A stretch of DNA of 64,000 nt from Pisaster brevispinus (GCA_023634235.1 JAMKCF010000015.1:12248087-12312086); one strand, 5' to 3'; numbered from the stretch's first letter, positions 10,801 through 22,007 are shown. Notes: generated by a model not told the origin, from the letters alone. Made by a program: numbers and translations.

Positions 10801-11512
10801 TATCCCTTACCAAAATGTTCCATTCATTACAACTGGATCTCGAGTTGGAAAGAATTGGATTGAGTTGGTATTGGGCTGTGAGTTGTTTTATATTTGAACA
10901 CTGAATTTCCAATAGGAAAAAAAAAAACTTAGACCAACTCAATCCAATTGGAAATCCAATTGGAGTCAGTTGGCCTGATTCAATTGAATTGGATTTAGTT
11001 GGAATTTTGTTTCTACCAATTGGAAACTTCACCTCAAGATATTTTTCCAACTTTAAATTGTATTTCCAAACAGGATCCAATTGGAAAAACAATCTCAATA
11101 TTATTCCAATGTCACCCGCAGGATTTAGAATTTGTTAAGTTACACTGGTGTAAACCACTCGAGCGGCATATGGCCTACATATCCCGCATGAGTGTTACTG
11201 TCAGCCCAATGGGTATAAACTACTTTTGTGCTCAATGTAATGATCGGCATCAATAAGTCGGACTATATTAAGCTGTCGACCAAATGGACTGTCGACCAGT
11301 GAGAACAAACTCTTTTTTGGGTGTGGTTGGAAATATCAAAGTGGCTCTAGTTGGAAAAAGACTCGAACTGAATTCAACTGAGTCCAATTGTGTCCATTGG
11401 GTCAAATTGTGTCAAATTGGGTCCAATTGGTTTTGTGCCAATTAAACACAACATTAGAAAAATTTCAATTGGTTCCAAATGGAAAATTGACTTGGAAATT
11501 TTGGTAAGGGAT
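10801..11512. mobile_element. TIR element filled with CCAATTGG motifs
   Basis: Terminal inverted repeats are TATCCCTTACCAAAATGTTCC at 10801-10821 and its near complement at 11494-11512. Between them, 10840-11110 and 11330-11490 are dense in CAATTGG, TCCAATTGGA and close variants, most of them palindromic, while 11115-11330 is ordinary sequence. ORFs at 10778-11098 and 10999-11256 only reflect the motif. Confidence 0.6.
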
Positions 11513-11713
11513 AGCAACCGATGAACTATACCCATAACAACCTATTCCCCGAGCAACTATAGTGTACTATACCCGTAGCCGCGGTAGCCTCTTGGCATTC
11601 ACGTGGGATGTTAGTGTATCGTGGGTTGATATAAAACAATGTTGACCTTACCTTTCTCCTGCTGTACGCCTTTCGTAATATGTATAGGCCCCTGTATGAC
11701 GTCATCATTTTAA

Positions 11714-11811
11714 TCCAAAACGAGGCTATCCCGCCCTTGGTTTTTCAATGAAATCACATCCGTGAAATCTGTGATCTCAGTTTGGCGCTACGCCTGTAGC
11801 CTCGTTTTGGA
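11714..11811. mobile_element. Short palindromic MITE-like element
   Basis: The ends TCCAAAACGAGGCT (11714) and AGCCTCGTTTTGGA (ending 11811) are perfect inverted repeats around about 70 bases. There is no coding content. Confidence 0.55.
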
Positions 11812-12044
11812 CTACATTCATCACAAACATCATGCAAAAAGGCGTAGAAGTGGTTAAAACGCCGACTCGATCCATTGGTGACCACAAGACTGTTCTATTA
11901 GCATTCGGAGCACAGGTCAATATTTGTATTCAGCACTGTGATTGGTTCTTCAAATTATACGCGCTTATGATTAATAAAGCATATAAATTATATACTTTCT
12001 GCGATCACCCGTTTTTAGGGGTTTATATCTCTGTACTATTCACA

Positions 12045-12500
12045 GCGCCAACCTCGTTCCCAGGGGTGATCTATCTTGCAGCGCCATTTTTCCCTGAATG
12101 CCTTGCTCGCTTATAACCCCTGGAATAGGTTCATTAAAATGTGATAGAATTTGGCACATTTTAATTAGGCCTGTGGCCGATCTGCTCTACGCGCCCGCAT
12201 GGTAACGCGCAAAAGATGCATCAAGGCAACGAGCAACTGATCCCATCTCATTTTTCTTTGAGCTTATGTTACGTCTAATGGTATGCAGTTCAGGGTGACC
12301 GTGTAAAAACAAGATTTATTTGAAATGGAATCGCGTCAAAATACTTGCATTTTCACAATTATTACGTAAATACTAAGCGTCCAAAAAGCGCCATTACAAG
12401 CGCTCGAAAGTTTTTAACGAGCATAAACTAAAAGTAACTTTCTGGAGCCAATCAGCGTTGTATTTCAGTACATCCCTATACCAGGGGTTAGTGACAAGAG
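12045..12500 (+). mobile_element. Non-autonomous TIR element, second long copy
   Basis: Same organisation as 4885-5400: 'cctcgttcccaggggtgat', 'gccttgctcg', 'aacccctggaa', 'cattaaaatgtg', then 'gcgtcaaaatacttgcattt', 'ttacaagcgctcgaaag', 'ccaatcagcgttg' and 'ccaggggttagtgac'. Divergence from the first copy is substantial, so the insertions are not recent. A more diverged relative may lie at 14640-14830. Confidence 0.6.
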
Positions 12501-12513
12501 GTATCGATACGGG

Positions 12514-12750
12514 GCAAGCTCGGTTGCCTGACTAGAGTCGACTAGACTTAACCATAGTCGATCTCAGCTGTCGCTCGAACGCTGCATGGTTGAACTAGCT
12601 AGTCCAACTGGATCAACCTAGCTCCGGAGCACTGTTTCTCTTGTCAACTAACGAAGTCAAGTCAAGATGGCAGTAAGGTTTACGCATGAAGGCCTCCATG
12701 GGTTTGTGACTGAGAAAGTTTTTACAACTTTTTTGCAATCACACAAAAAG
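12514..12750 (+). repeat. Dispersed repeat, inverted partner at 29731-29968
   Basis: The reverse complement of 29731-29968 follows this segment closely: 'gactagagtcgacta', 'catggttgaactagct', 'agtccaactggatcaaccta', 'gctccgga', then a 'caagatggc' block and 'gcaatcacacaaa'. The internal GACTAG/CTAGTC words make it partly self-complementary. It is likely a non-autonomous DNA element. Confidence 0.55.
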
Positions 12751-12833
12751 TAGGTTTAACGATAAAAATAAAGGTAGCTTTTTGCCAATGAATTATAATG
12801 TCAATTATTAACATCATTATTCACAATATTAAG

Positions 12834-12962
12834 CAAGTTATTTAGTAGTTTTGAAATCAAGTCGGTAATTGTTGTGCGGTCTAGTTGCGGAGACGGTTCA
12901 CACATCCTCGATCCCAATATGTGTGTGAGTCAATCGCAATTACCGTCTTGAATAACTTGTAC
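12834..12962. repeat. Hairpin-forming inverted repeat
   Basis: CAAGTTATT...CAAGTCGGTAATTG on the left pairs with CAATTACCGTCTTGAATAACTTG on the right, with a 15-base bulge in the left arm. Nothing else is recognised in 12.75-13.05 kb. Confidence 0.4.
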
Positions 12963-13049
12963 CCAGCCTTGTACACATGCAATTGGATTTGCTACCAAAA
13001 TTAGACGGAGCAGTTTGATTGGTTAAGAATCGTAAAGACATGAATATTC

Positions 13050-16000
13050 ATCATACATCTTGCAGCGTATAGACCTTTCTTTTGCAACGTCACAGCCCAA
13101 GATTTTGCCAACCCAGGCTGGAAAACCATGGAAAGCCATCAATGCAAAACAAAAACGGATAACTACAGTTTGTAACAATGGTACACAAATATTCAAAAAT
13201 AGTGTTGAATTTATTGGAAACAAAGCAACCGATCATGGGAGGTATTTTATTTAATTAATAGTTTGCCGAAAATGTTGAATTTGGTTAAAACATCTGTTAA
13301 CACGATTGAATGTTTTACTAACATTCGGCGGTCCATGCCAACCAGCGCGGTTTGTTTATCAACAATGGAAAGGTCTATGGCAAGTCACATGAAGCAAAAG
13401 GAGCTACCAGGTGCACACTTCATTCTTTGTTAGGGGGTTTATTATTGATAGAAACATTTTATGATAATGCATTGGTCAAATTTATCTGAAAAGAAAGTAA
13501 AAAAATTGTTATAAGGATTCAAATGATAATATGCTTTTTACATTGATTTTGGCAAATAAAATGTCATTCAGAAAAAAAAGCCAACAGAAAAGATACATTC
13601 CCATGTTTATAATGAATTCTTCCAATTTTGTCAGACGAGCTACCATTGGCCCTCTCTAGGGCAACTTTTGCACATGCAATGTATAATTTACCATATATGA
13701 ATATTCGGCCGGGAACAAGCTACTCAAGTCGTTAGAGCTGACGGACCTTGCCTCGCGCTACCTAGACCGTTGCATGAATGTATAATCGCACTGTGACTGT
13801 TGCATGAACGGCAGGATGCGTGTTTGTAATAGGCAGACAATAGACACTGACTAACGACTTGTCATCAAGTCTAGTTATTTAGTTAATATATAAGGGCCAG
13901 TACATTTTCCTGTTCGATACGTCGTCGATTATTTTTTGCAACAATTTGATGAATCAATCGGCTAAACGCGTTCGAGTTAAACATACACCACGCATGCGGG
14001 ATTTAAATGGCAGACTGACTAAAGTATATAGCAACCGAACTTGCTTACGGCTGCCCAGTAGTCAATCTACAAAAACAAAGTCGCTTTTTGATACTTATAC
14101 AAATGCCTATAGGGATACGCGCTAAAATAAACAACTTAAAAAAACACTTAGGATTATTACCAATCTTAAAATACGCTGCAGACGTCACAGTGACGTCTTC
14201 AACGGGTGCCTGGATTCCTTTTAGGGTAAATGTCAAACCTTGACAGGTTTGAATTATAGATTTCCTGTCTTCCGCTCGGCCCTGGAGATTCACTTTGGTC
14301 GGAGTCTTTCATGGCTCGATTAAGCAATGAAGCGCACGGAAGCGCATACCCCAGCCAGAGGTTAAATGTTTAGAAAGTCTAAAAAATAATTAAGTGTTGA
14401 AGTTGCGTGGGAAAGGGCAAAATAAATTAGTTTAAAAAAATGAAATAAATACATACAAATAAAAAATAAATAAACAATGACATCTGAATCTGTTGACTCT
14501 TTTCATGAGCTAATGAGCAGCAAAGTTTTACAGGTAGGTTCACTGACTGGTTTTGTCGATTTCATGCCGATTTACAGGCAAATAAAATAGGCCTAAAATT
14601 TATTTTCTGTGAAAATTAACACAAGTTGGATGCAGCGTGTACTTCTTAAAAAACAGCAATCTGACGGTTTTCACACGGTCAAATTTTACGAGGTGACAGC
14701 GGGTATTGAGCGTCCTACAAGCGTCATAGCTTCGCTAGAGCAGTTATAACAGTCGTGCAAGTAAAATAGTGACCGTGGGGTGTCCGTTCGTGAATCATTC
14801 AGCCAGAGATGCGGTTGGTACCAGACTCGCTACCATGGGCAGCGCGCCGACCTCTCGCCGCTAACCCATGGGCTGTATTTCATAGAGCTGCTTAACGGCC
14901 GGTTTTGTGTTTACTGCGCGGTTTCAATTTCTGCTAAACCGTGAGCACATGAAAAGGCATGCTAACCTTCCGATACTTACTGTATGAAAATGAATGACGT
15001 AACAATGGAAATCAATGGTGAACGCGCAAGATGGCCGCCTAACTATCCCTTTAAACTTGAATTTCTTTTAAAAACATTCAGCCGGAGACCTTCAAAGTCG
15101 TTTCATTTTAGTTCGCACTGAATGGGGTTTTAAAGACAGGCGTCGTAACCGCATTCCGTCTTCTCCATACGACCCATTAGCTTTTACCGGGCACTCCTAC
15201 AGTTTGTAATTGCATTCTACACGCAGGTGGGCCATCTGAGCTTTATCTATTTGCATACACGATTACTTCACTCCAAAACAAGGACATCAATGACATTATT
15301 AAAGATATATTTTTGTGCCTAGACACATGAGATAGACAAAGGTTGTTATAGTTCCTGATATTCATTATAGGAAGATGTCATAATTCCAAGAGAGTGGTTA
15401 CTATTTTCGATTGAGCAAGTTTTCAGGCTTGTTTATGTTTAGTTTATTGATATTGTCCATCACTGTATCTGCTAAACGGTATGCTGACCATGAGGCAGAT
15501 GGTGACTGTTATTTAAGGCCATCAATATTGTTTCGCCCACTGAAGAGTTCAACGTCGTTGTTTGTTTTCCTCCAAATATATATTGTTTTGTCTTTGAACA
15601 AACTTTGACAGATTGTGATGTAAAAACGAAAACGCTTGCTGACCGTCCAACCACCCAAAAAATAAGCCAACAAACAAACAGCCCAAAACGAAACAAAAAC
15701 AGCCCAAAACGGGACACAAAATGTAAACAAGGAACATTTTACAAGCTAAAAGAAAAACTAAAAGTTTTAACTTACCTTTTTTTATGAATCCATTCAAGTC
15801 AGGAAAGTATTACGAAGGCTCATCAAATTTAGTTTTAGGTCTGCTAAAAATAATTGATAAAAACATCTTCAAACCTTCACCTCCAGATCGATTTAAAATC
15901 GAATTACCCCGTGACAATCTTTCAAATTTTGACACATATAGAAAGTTCATGAAAGCAAAATACTTAAACGCACCAGACTGTCAAACACTCACCGGTCTTT

Positions 16001-16125
16001 TGTAATTTTTCTACCCTAAAACTGCAACAAAAAAGAATATGACTACAGTTTACCGGTACATTGGACAAACATTGGAAACGAAGATGCCTTCCTAAATTCA
16101 CTAAAAGTTTCAGTGTGCTGAATAC
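13050..16125. other. Gene-poor stretch before the LINE
   Basis: No exon with recognisable homology was seen on either strand. ORFs at 13060-13254, 14045-14293, 15411-15608 and 15784-16005 have no domain. Positions 13073-13090 and 13363-13380 form a short inverted repeat (ATAGACCTTTC type), hinting at another MITE. The interval probably consists of old repeat debris. Confidence 0.4.
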
Positions 16126-16167
16126 AAAGTGAATGATGTCAATTTTTAACCCACTTCACTAATGGAT

Positions 16168-19100
16168 CATCCTCAGGATCATAATAATAATAATAAAGAC
16201 ATTTGTAAAGCGCCTAATGCATAAGCCTCTAAGCGCATAAAGAGAACAATAAAATATACAAAGAGTGAAAGAAACAATTACAAATAAGCAGATTACAAAT
16301 AAGCAGCTTCAAACAAATGTGTTTTTAACAGAGACTTAAAACAGTGTAAAGAACTAGCCTGGCGAATATGCACAGGAAGACCATTCCAAAGAAATGGTGC
16401 GGCGTAAGAAAATGATCTGTGGCCATAAAAAATAGAAGAAGCTCTTGTAGATGAAAGCAATGACTGTTGAGATGAACGTAAAGTCCGAGTAGGGGAATAA
16501 TGGTGAACAAGTTCAGATAAATAAGCAGGAGATTGACATGTTTGAGCTTTGAAAGTTAACAAAAGAATTTTATAAATTGTACGAAACTTAACTGGGAGCC
16601 AATGCAATTTCATTAGTACTGGTGTAATATGGTGAGAACGAGGCAAGCAAGAAACGAGGCGAGCGGCAATGTTTTGTACACGTTGAATTTTAGCAAGATC
16701 TTTATCAGGGAGTCCATACAGAAGAGAATTGCCGGAATCAAGTCTAGTTGTGACGAAAGCGTGAACAAGACGAAGAGTAGTAGCTTCATCCAGGTAGCGG
16801 CGAATCTGTGCTATTTTTCTGATAGCCATGAGAGCTGCTTTGCAAACATTATCAACATGTCTACTCATGCACAATGAAGAATCCATAATTACACCGAGGT
16901 TGCGGGCAAATTCAGATGGTTTAATAACAGACTGGGCAATATGTAAGTTTGGCGGAGAAACCTTTTTTGTGAAACGAGATCTTAAAAATAAGATCTCAGT
17001 TTTGGAGTCATTCAGAGCGAGTTTGTTGGACAGAGCCCAAGATTTGACATCTTGAATGCATAGTTCAACTTTAGCAATGGCAGAAGCTCGATCAGCAGGG
17101 TCAAAAGTAACATAAAGCTGGGTATCGTCAGCATAAGCAACACTAGAAATGCCATGGGCAGCAATGAGGTCTTGTAAGGGTGCACTGAACAAAATAAATT
17201 CAAGAGGCCCAGCTACAGAACCTTGAGGAACACCACACAAGAGATGATGACGATCGGATCTAGCATTATTGATGAGAACATGGTGGGTTCTGTTGTTAAG
17301 ATAAGAAGAGAACCAGTTAAGGGCAGTTCCTGTAATTCCATAGCGAGAAGATAAACGTTGAAGGAGATGCTCATGGTCAATAGTGTCAAATGCAGCTGAA
17401 AAATCTAAAAGCACAAGGATCGCTTCCTTATGATTGTCCAGTGCACGCAAGATATCATCCTGCACACGAATGAGAGCAGTCTCAGTACTGTGGAAAGGAC
17501 GATAAGCAGACTGCATCTTAGCATAAAGGTTATTTTCACAGAGATAGTCTTGAAGTTGACTCACAACTGCACGTTCAATCAATTTAGAGATGAATCGCAA
17601 GTTAGAGATAGGACGATAATTTGACATACACTCCGGGTCCAAATGTTGCTTTTTCAGAAGTGGCAGGATGCAAGCCTCCTTAAGATGATCAGGGAAATGG
17701 CCAAAAGACAAAGACCTATTAATAATCTTTGTGAAGACTGGCAGCAGTTCAGAACAACACTCCTTAAATACAGATAATGGCAGAGGGTCCAACTTGCAGG
17801 AGGTAACTGTACAAGATTTGATCATCTTCATCACTTCGTCAGAAGTGACTTCACGAAAAGTGGCGAACGAAGAGTTACAATGATCATGAATATCAACGGA
17901 GATGGGTGATGGATGTATATTCTCAAATCTACCATACAATTTCTTAATTTTATCCTCAAAGAAAGTGGCGAAATTATTGGCCAGATCAATAGGATTGTCA
18001 AAACTTGGGAGCTTTTTCATACACTTGGGAGAAGACAGCTTGTCAATAACACGGAACAGATTTTGTTGGTTGCACTCCGATATTTTACAACGATGATAGT
18101 TAGATTTAGCATTGATAACAAGGTCTCTGTATATGATACACTGTTCTTTGTATGACTCATTATGCACAGCAAGGCCTGATTTTAACCATTTTCGCTCACG
18201 GCGACGTTTCTCCTGCTTGGCTGCACGTAGAGTATCACTATACCATGGAGCATGAGGGCGTAGTATGACGGATCTTACAACTTCAGGAGCATGATGATCA
18301 AGAATAACCTTAAGAACAGAATCATACTGCATAACAAGTTCATCTAAATTCGTGGCAGGGTCCGTCATCAAAGAAGAGTTACGAATATCAGATTTAAAAG
18401 AAGCCATATCAAGTGAACGAAGTTTGCGAGTAAGTAATTTCTTGGTTGATGCTGGTGGGCGAGCAACATTAATTAGACACTTCACAGCAGCATGGTCTGA
18501 AGGAAGATCATGATGAGTTGAAACCGAAGAAATTAAATCATCAGTGATATTAGAAATCAATAAATCCAGTGTATGTCCAGCGGTATGAGTAGATGAAGTA
18601 ACATGTTGTTGAAGGTTGGAAGTATCTAACAAGTCACGGAAAATAATAGTTTCACGATTGTCAGGAACATCCATATGAAAATTAAAGTCACCTGACAAGA
18701 GAAAACTGCAGGGGTTAGCGATGAGTGATTCAATTAGGCATCCAAACTCTTCAAGAAACATCGGAAATGTGAGATTATTTTTCTTGTTAGGTGGAGGTCG
18801 ATAGATGATGAGAAGACGAAAAGATGACGACATTGATGATAAAGTGAGCTCCATGTGTTCAAAAGCTCTATATTCTTGACTTTGATGAATTTTTATATCA
18901 ATACCAGTTCTCACAATGATACCAACACCACCTGCCCTTGAGTGTAGACGTGGAGAGTGGTGGAAAACATAGTTAGGTAAAGTGTTACTGATGTCGGCAA
19001 GAGTACGATTATCCCGATCTCCTCCAGTTAACCATGTCTCTGTGATGGCAAGTATATCTAACTGATGACTGATTACAAAATCACAGAGTGCAGTAGATGT

Positions 19101-20418
19101 ATCTTTGGATTTAACAGAGTGAGCATTCCATAGAGCAAAGCGAAGATTCCTATTAGACTGTACAGTTAAATGATGAGAGTCAATGGAGGTATTCAATAAG
19201 GAATTGGGTGACTGTTTCATTCGTCGACGCCCACCCTTTTTCCCTCTATGTGTACGACGATTGCATCTTGAGTTATTACTTTGAGTGACATTTAATCCAA
19301 GATGCTTAATATGATCCAGAACAGAAGGGTCCAGGGTATAATTCAAATCAATAGAACTGGAAGCCAAGTTCAAATGTAAGAGTTCATCACGATCATAGGT
19401 AAAGGGAGAAAAACGAGAACTGGAAGACCTAGGGTTGTCATTGTTACAAGAAATAGGTCCTGGATTAGGATTGATGTCACCAGATGTTAGAAGTTGGAGC
19501 TGAAAGGTAGAACTTGAGTTGCAATAGTAAGGAATGCGAAGACTCATATATTTATGATGTCGAGGATGTTGTTTTCCATACTGTTCATTTGTTCCAATAT
19601 ACATGTAGTTCCAACAAGTGCTCGCAGTAGGCCCAAGTAATGAGTTGTCCAGTAAGGAGTCATCACAAGGTGTGAGACCAAACAGGAAGATGATCAACAG
19701 AAGGATGAATGGTTTCATTGTTCCAGTAGCAAGGTACCAAAACTAGCACAGTACAATAAACAGGCACACTAGAAGATTATCCCGAATTACCAAGGACAGG
19801 TTCAATAAACAGTGGTGATTGAAGAATCCATACAAGTAGATGGCAAAACATGGTTGAAGTCCAAATACAGAAGAAAACTCAGCGAAACATTTCCATTAAA
19901 AACGCAAATGTAGAATCAAAAACACAGCACATAAAGAGTCCAGTAGAATCCTGGTACAAAGCCCTATCCACAGATATAAAATTGAACACAATAGGAGCTC
20001 AAGTGACAAAAATAATTGCAGAAGAGAGAGAGAGAGAACACTTGGGTGGTCGCTTGTAAGGCGCACCAACCTGACTAATGGACGAACATAAACACAAGAA
20101 GTAAACGCATCCATGCACACACTATCTGTGTTCAGGTTATGTTAGTCCAAATTTATAAAGGTTGACGAATCTCCCACTTGGTTTGAGACCAAACACTCAC
20201 CGGTATAGCATTCGATCATCGCGTGAGGTATGAACCGGTCTTAACAAACTGTCAAAAACACAGTTAACAAGTCTACTAATATTTTGAAATTAAAGCAGTT
20301 CTACCGCTGAAGCCGCAATAGACTTGAATACAAGACAAAAGTTTACTGATTCTGTGGACAATAAATTAAAGTTGAAGATGAATTCAAGAAGTCATACAAA
20401 TTTCAAGTAAGCTAAATC
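16168..20418 (-). mobile_element. LINE (non-LTR retrotransposon), L2/CR1 group, intact ORF
   Basis: One long ORF (16293-19718) with an apurinic endonuclease and a reverse transcriptase defines the element. The 3' end on the coding strand is GGCGCTTTACAAATGTC followed by a short TTA array at about 16182-16196, as in L2/CR1-type tails that end in microsatellites rather than poly(A). The 5' limit is not defined; the stated end is the start of a 42-bp sequence that also flanks the 3' end (16126-16167 and 20419-20460). The interval 19719-20418 would be 5' UTR or flank. No separate ORF1 was found. The intact ORF suggests a recent insertion. Confidence 0.85.
16293..19718 (-). CDS. LINE endonuclease-reverse transcriptase polyprotein with N-terminal 2A-like motif
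   Basis: The 1141-residue protein makes and inserts cDNA copies of its own RNA. Residues 1-17 (MKPFILLLIIFLFGLTP) look like a signal peptide. Residues 80-88, GDINPNPGP, match the C-terminal signature of 2A-like ribosome-skipping peptides, except that the usual Glu is Asn. A basic, Arg-rich stretch (about 152-168) follows. The apurinic endonuclease spans about 192-415 with N198, E227, GDFN (343-346), D385 and SDH (407-409). The reverse transcriptase spans about 650-910 with NYRPIS, FSAAFDTID, GVPQGSVAGP and the catalytic YADD at 862-865. The C-terminus ends in the KSLLKTHLFE-type motif common in this group. The frame is open throughout. The start is the first ATG, at 19716-19718. Confidence 0.92.
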   Translation of the reverse strand: MKPFILLLIIFLFGLTPCDDSLLDNSLLGPTASTCWNYMYIGTNEQYGKQHPRHHKYMSLRIPYYCNSSSTFQLQLLTSGDINPNPGPISCNNDNPRSSSSRFSPFTYDRDELLHLNLASSSIDLNYTLDPSVLDHIKHLGLNVTQSNNSRCNRRTHRGKKGGRRRMKQSPNSLLNTSIDSHHLTVQSNRNLRFALWNAHSVKSKDTSTALCDFVISHQLDILAITETWLTGGDRDNRTLADISNTLPNYVFHHSPRLHSRAGGVGIIVRTGIDIKIHQSQEYRAFEHMELTLSSMSSSFRLLIIYRPPPNKKNNLTFPMFLEEFGCLIESLIANPCSFLLSGDFNFHMDVPDNRETIIFRDLLDTSNLQQHVTSSTHTAGHTLDLLISNITDDLISSVSTHHDLPSDHAAVKCLINVARPPASTKKLLTRKLRSLDMASFKSDIRNSSLMTDPATNLDELVMQYDSVLKVILDHHAPEVVRSVILRPHAPWYSDTLRAAKQEKRRRERKWLKSGLAVHNESYKEQCIIYRDLVINAKSNYHRCKISECNQQNLFRVIDKLSSPKCMKKLPSFDNPIDLANNFATFFEDKIKKLYGRFENIHPSPISVDIHDHCNSSFATFREVTSDEVMKMIKSCTVTSCKLDPLPLSVFKECCSELLPVFTKIINRSLSFGHFPDHLKEACILPLLKKQHLDPECMSNYRPISNLRFISKLIERAVVSQLQDYLCENNLYAKMQSAYRPFHSTETALIRVQDDILRALDNHKEAILVLLDFSAAFDTIDHEHLLQRLSSRYGITGTALNWFSSYLNNRTHHVLINNARSDRHHLLCGVPQGSVAGPLEFILFSAPLQDLIAAHGISSVAYADDTQLYVTFDPADRASAIAKVELCIQDVKSWALSNKLALNDSKTEILFLRSRFTKKVSPPNLHIAQSVIKPSEFARNLGVIMDSSLCMSRHVDNVCKAALMAIRKIAQIRRYLDEATTLRLVHAFVTTRLDSGNSLLYGLPDKDLAKIQRVQNIAARLVSCLPRSHHITPVLMKLHWLPVKFRTIYKILLLTFKAQTCQSPAYLSELVHHYSPTRTLRSSQQSLLSSTRASSIFYGHRSFSYAAPFLWNGLPVHIRQASSLHCFKSLLKTHLFEAAYL

Positions 20419-20901
20419 AAAGTGAATGATGTAACTTTTCGGCCCACTTCACTTATGGATTTCTGAAGTAATAATACTGTTCAAGTCTCGCGCGTATTCG
20501 AACATTGAGGTCAGTGCGTGAGTTTGTCTCCTTGACGCACTAAAGCATTGAACCTGGGATCGGGACCAGTGGCCAAAACAATTTCAAAATACGCGGCAAG
20601 ATTTGCACGGTTTATAGTTCGTGTCTGTGGAATAGAAAAGATTATAACACCTCTTACAAAAATTCTGCCTTGTCATTGGTTAAGAGCGCGTCACATGATA
20701 TGTCTTAGTTTTACTAGAAACCCGGCGGCCGTGTGATAGTCTTTTGCCATGGAATAGTCGACTATTACATGGCGCGCGCAGTACCCAGACGTCTTTTTTA
20801 CCCACCTCGAACTCAATCAGTTGTGCATCTGTGTATCTGAAATGCGCGTACAAACGTTACGTGTACGAGGATGATAAATAGTCTGTTGGGGGTGTAATAA
20901 A

Positions 20902-21070
20902 ACAAATATTGACTGCTTTTACTCGTGCTATGGTTAAAACTCCGACTCCCTCGGTGATCCCCGGACCGTTCTATTTTCCCGAGGCGCAGCCGAGGGAAAA
21001 TACTAACGCTCCGGGGATCACCTCAGGAGTCGTAGTTTTAACCATAGCACTCGAAGCAGTCAATATTTGT
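20902..21070. mobile_element. Palindromic MITE-like element
   Basis: The arms 'acaaatattgactgctttta...' and '...gaagcagtcaatatttgt' continue inward through GCTATGGTTAAAACTnCGACTCC and its complement, giving nearly complete self-complementarity over 169 bp. Parts of the motif recur at about 11845-11925. It is non-coding. Confidence 0.6.
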
Positions 21071-21228
21071 ATACTATGACTCATGACACTTGGGCCCAGA
21101 TTAAAATTGTACTATTTTTTATTCTCCAGCAAACTTTTTTTTTTTCACTGCCTCTGTTGTATTAAATGACAAGAGCAGCGCTTAGGAAATAAGCAGGCGA
21201 ACGACATCGAGGACTACACCAGAGTTTT

Positions 21229-21357
21229 GACTCAGGCCGTTCGAAAAGATGGCTACGGCTACGGCTACGGCTGGATTGCTGCACCATCATGCATTGAGGT
21301 ATAGAACTTCCTTAGCAACAGTCGTAGCCGTAGCCCGAAGCTGGATACGGCCTCAGG
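21229..21357. mobile_element. Inverted-repeat element rich in GGCTAC/GTAGCC
   Basis: The arms contain GGCTACGGCTACGG and CGTAGCCGTAGCC, with outer matching CAGGCCGT and ACGGCCTCAGG. A related inverted-repeat element lies at 36251-36392, just before the last exon of the receptor gene. Confidence 0.5.
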
Positions 21358-21561
21358 CTTCTCTAACATGGGTGAAGTTTGAGTAGGTAAAATAGTATGT
21401 TTCCATTTTGTTGTGATTTGCACTTGTATTCATACACAATGTCATATTAAGGATTGAAATGTAATGCCACAGGCCTGGTGCTTGTACTTACTCATTGATG
21501 TAATTGTTGGGCTCATTAACCGCCCAGTTCAGCGCGTCAATGCGACACCTGTTTTCACATC

Positions 21562-21620
21562 ACGTGTGCATGTCCCCAATATAAAGGCCCCAGTGGTTGG
21601 CTCCTCCAATTCAAACTGCA
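21562..21620 (+). promoter_or_regulatory. Possible core promoter of the GABA-B-like receptor gene
   Basis: AATATAAAGG at 21579-21588 resembles a TATA box, with CACGTG (E-box) at about 21562-21567 and a transcription start expected near 21612. It lies about 420 bases before the ATG at 22008. No transcript evidence is available, and a short untranslated exon may exist elsewhere. Confidence 0.3.
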
Positions 21621-22007
21621 GTGGACGTGCAAGCAAGTAAAACGCTATGAATTATAAACTAAAACCAGTGACTGATTCTATTTTATTTATTTTTTATTTG
21701 GGCCTGCGTCTGCATAAAGAGAAGATATTTTAAACTAAAATTTCTAAATATTCACTGATATAATTTATTTGGCGTTGATAAAGAAGAACAAAAAAGACCT
21801 GTTATGGTGTATCCATAACAAAAAAAGGAACGAGGATAAAAACAATAAATTGTACCATTAAAGTGGAAATTCGGAAGTTCTATTTTTCACAATTTTTCCG
21901 AGCTTCATTTGTTCATACGTGTTGTCTTCGACTGACGCATTGTTTTCAACTGTTGCTGTCCGTCGTCATTTTCAAACATCTACCGAGCGACCAAAGAGTA
22001 CACAACA

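Noticed and set aside
15411..15608. Small ORF with a signal-peptide-like start
   Set aside because: The reported start is TTG, not ATG; from the internal ATG only about 57 codons remain, with no homology and no splice context.
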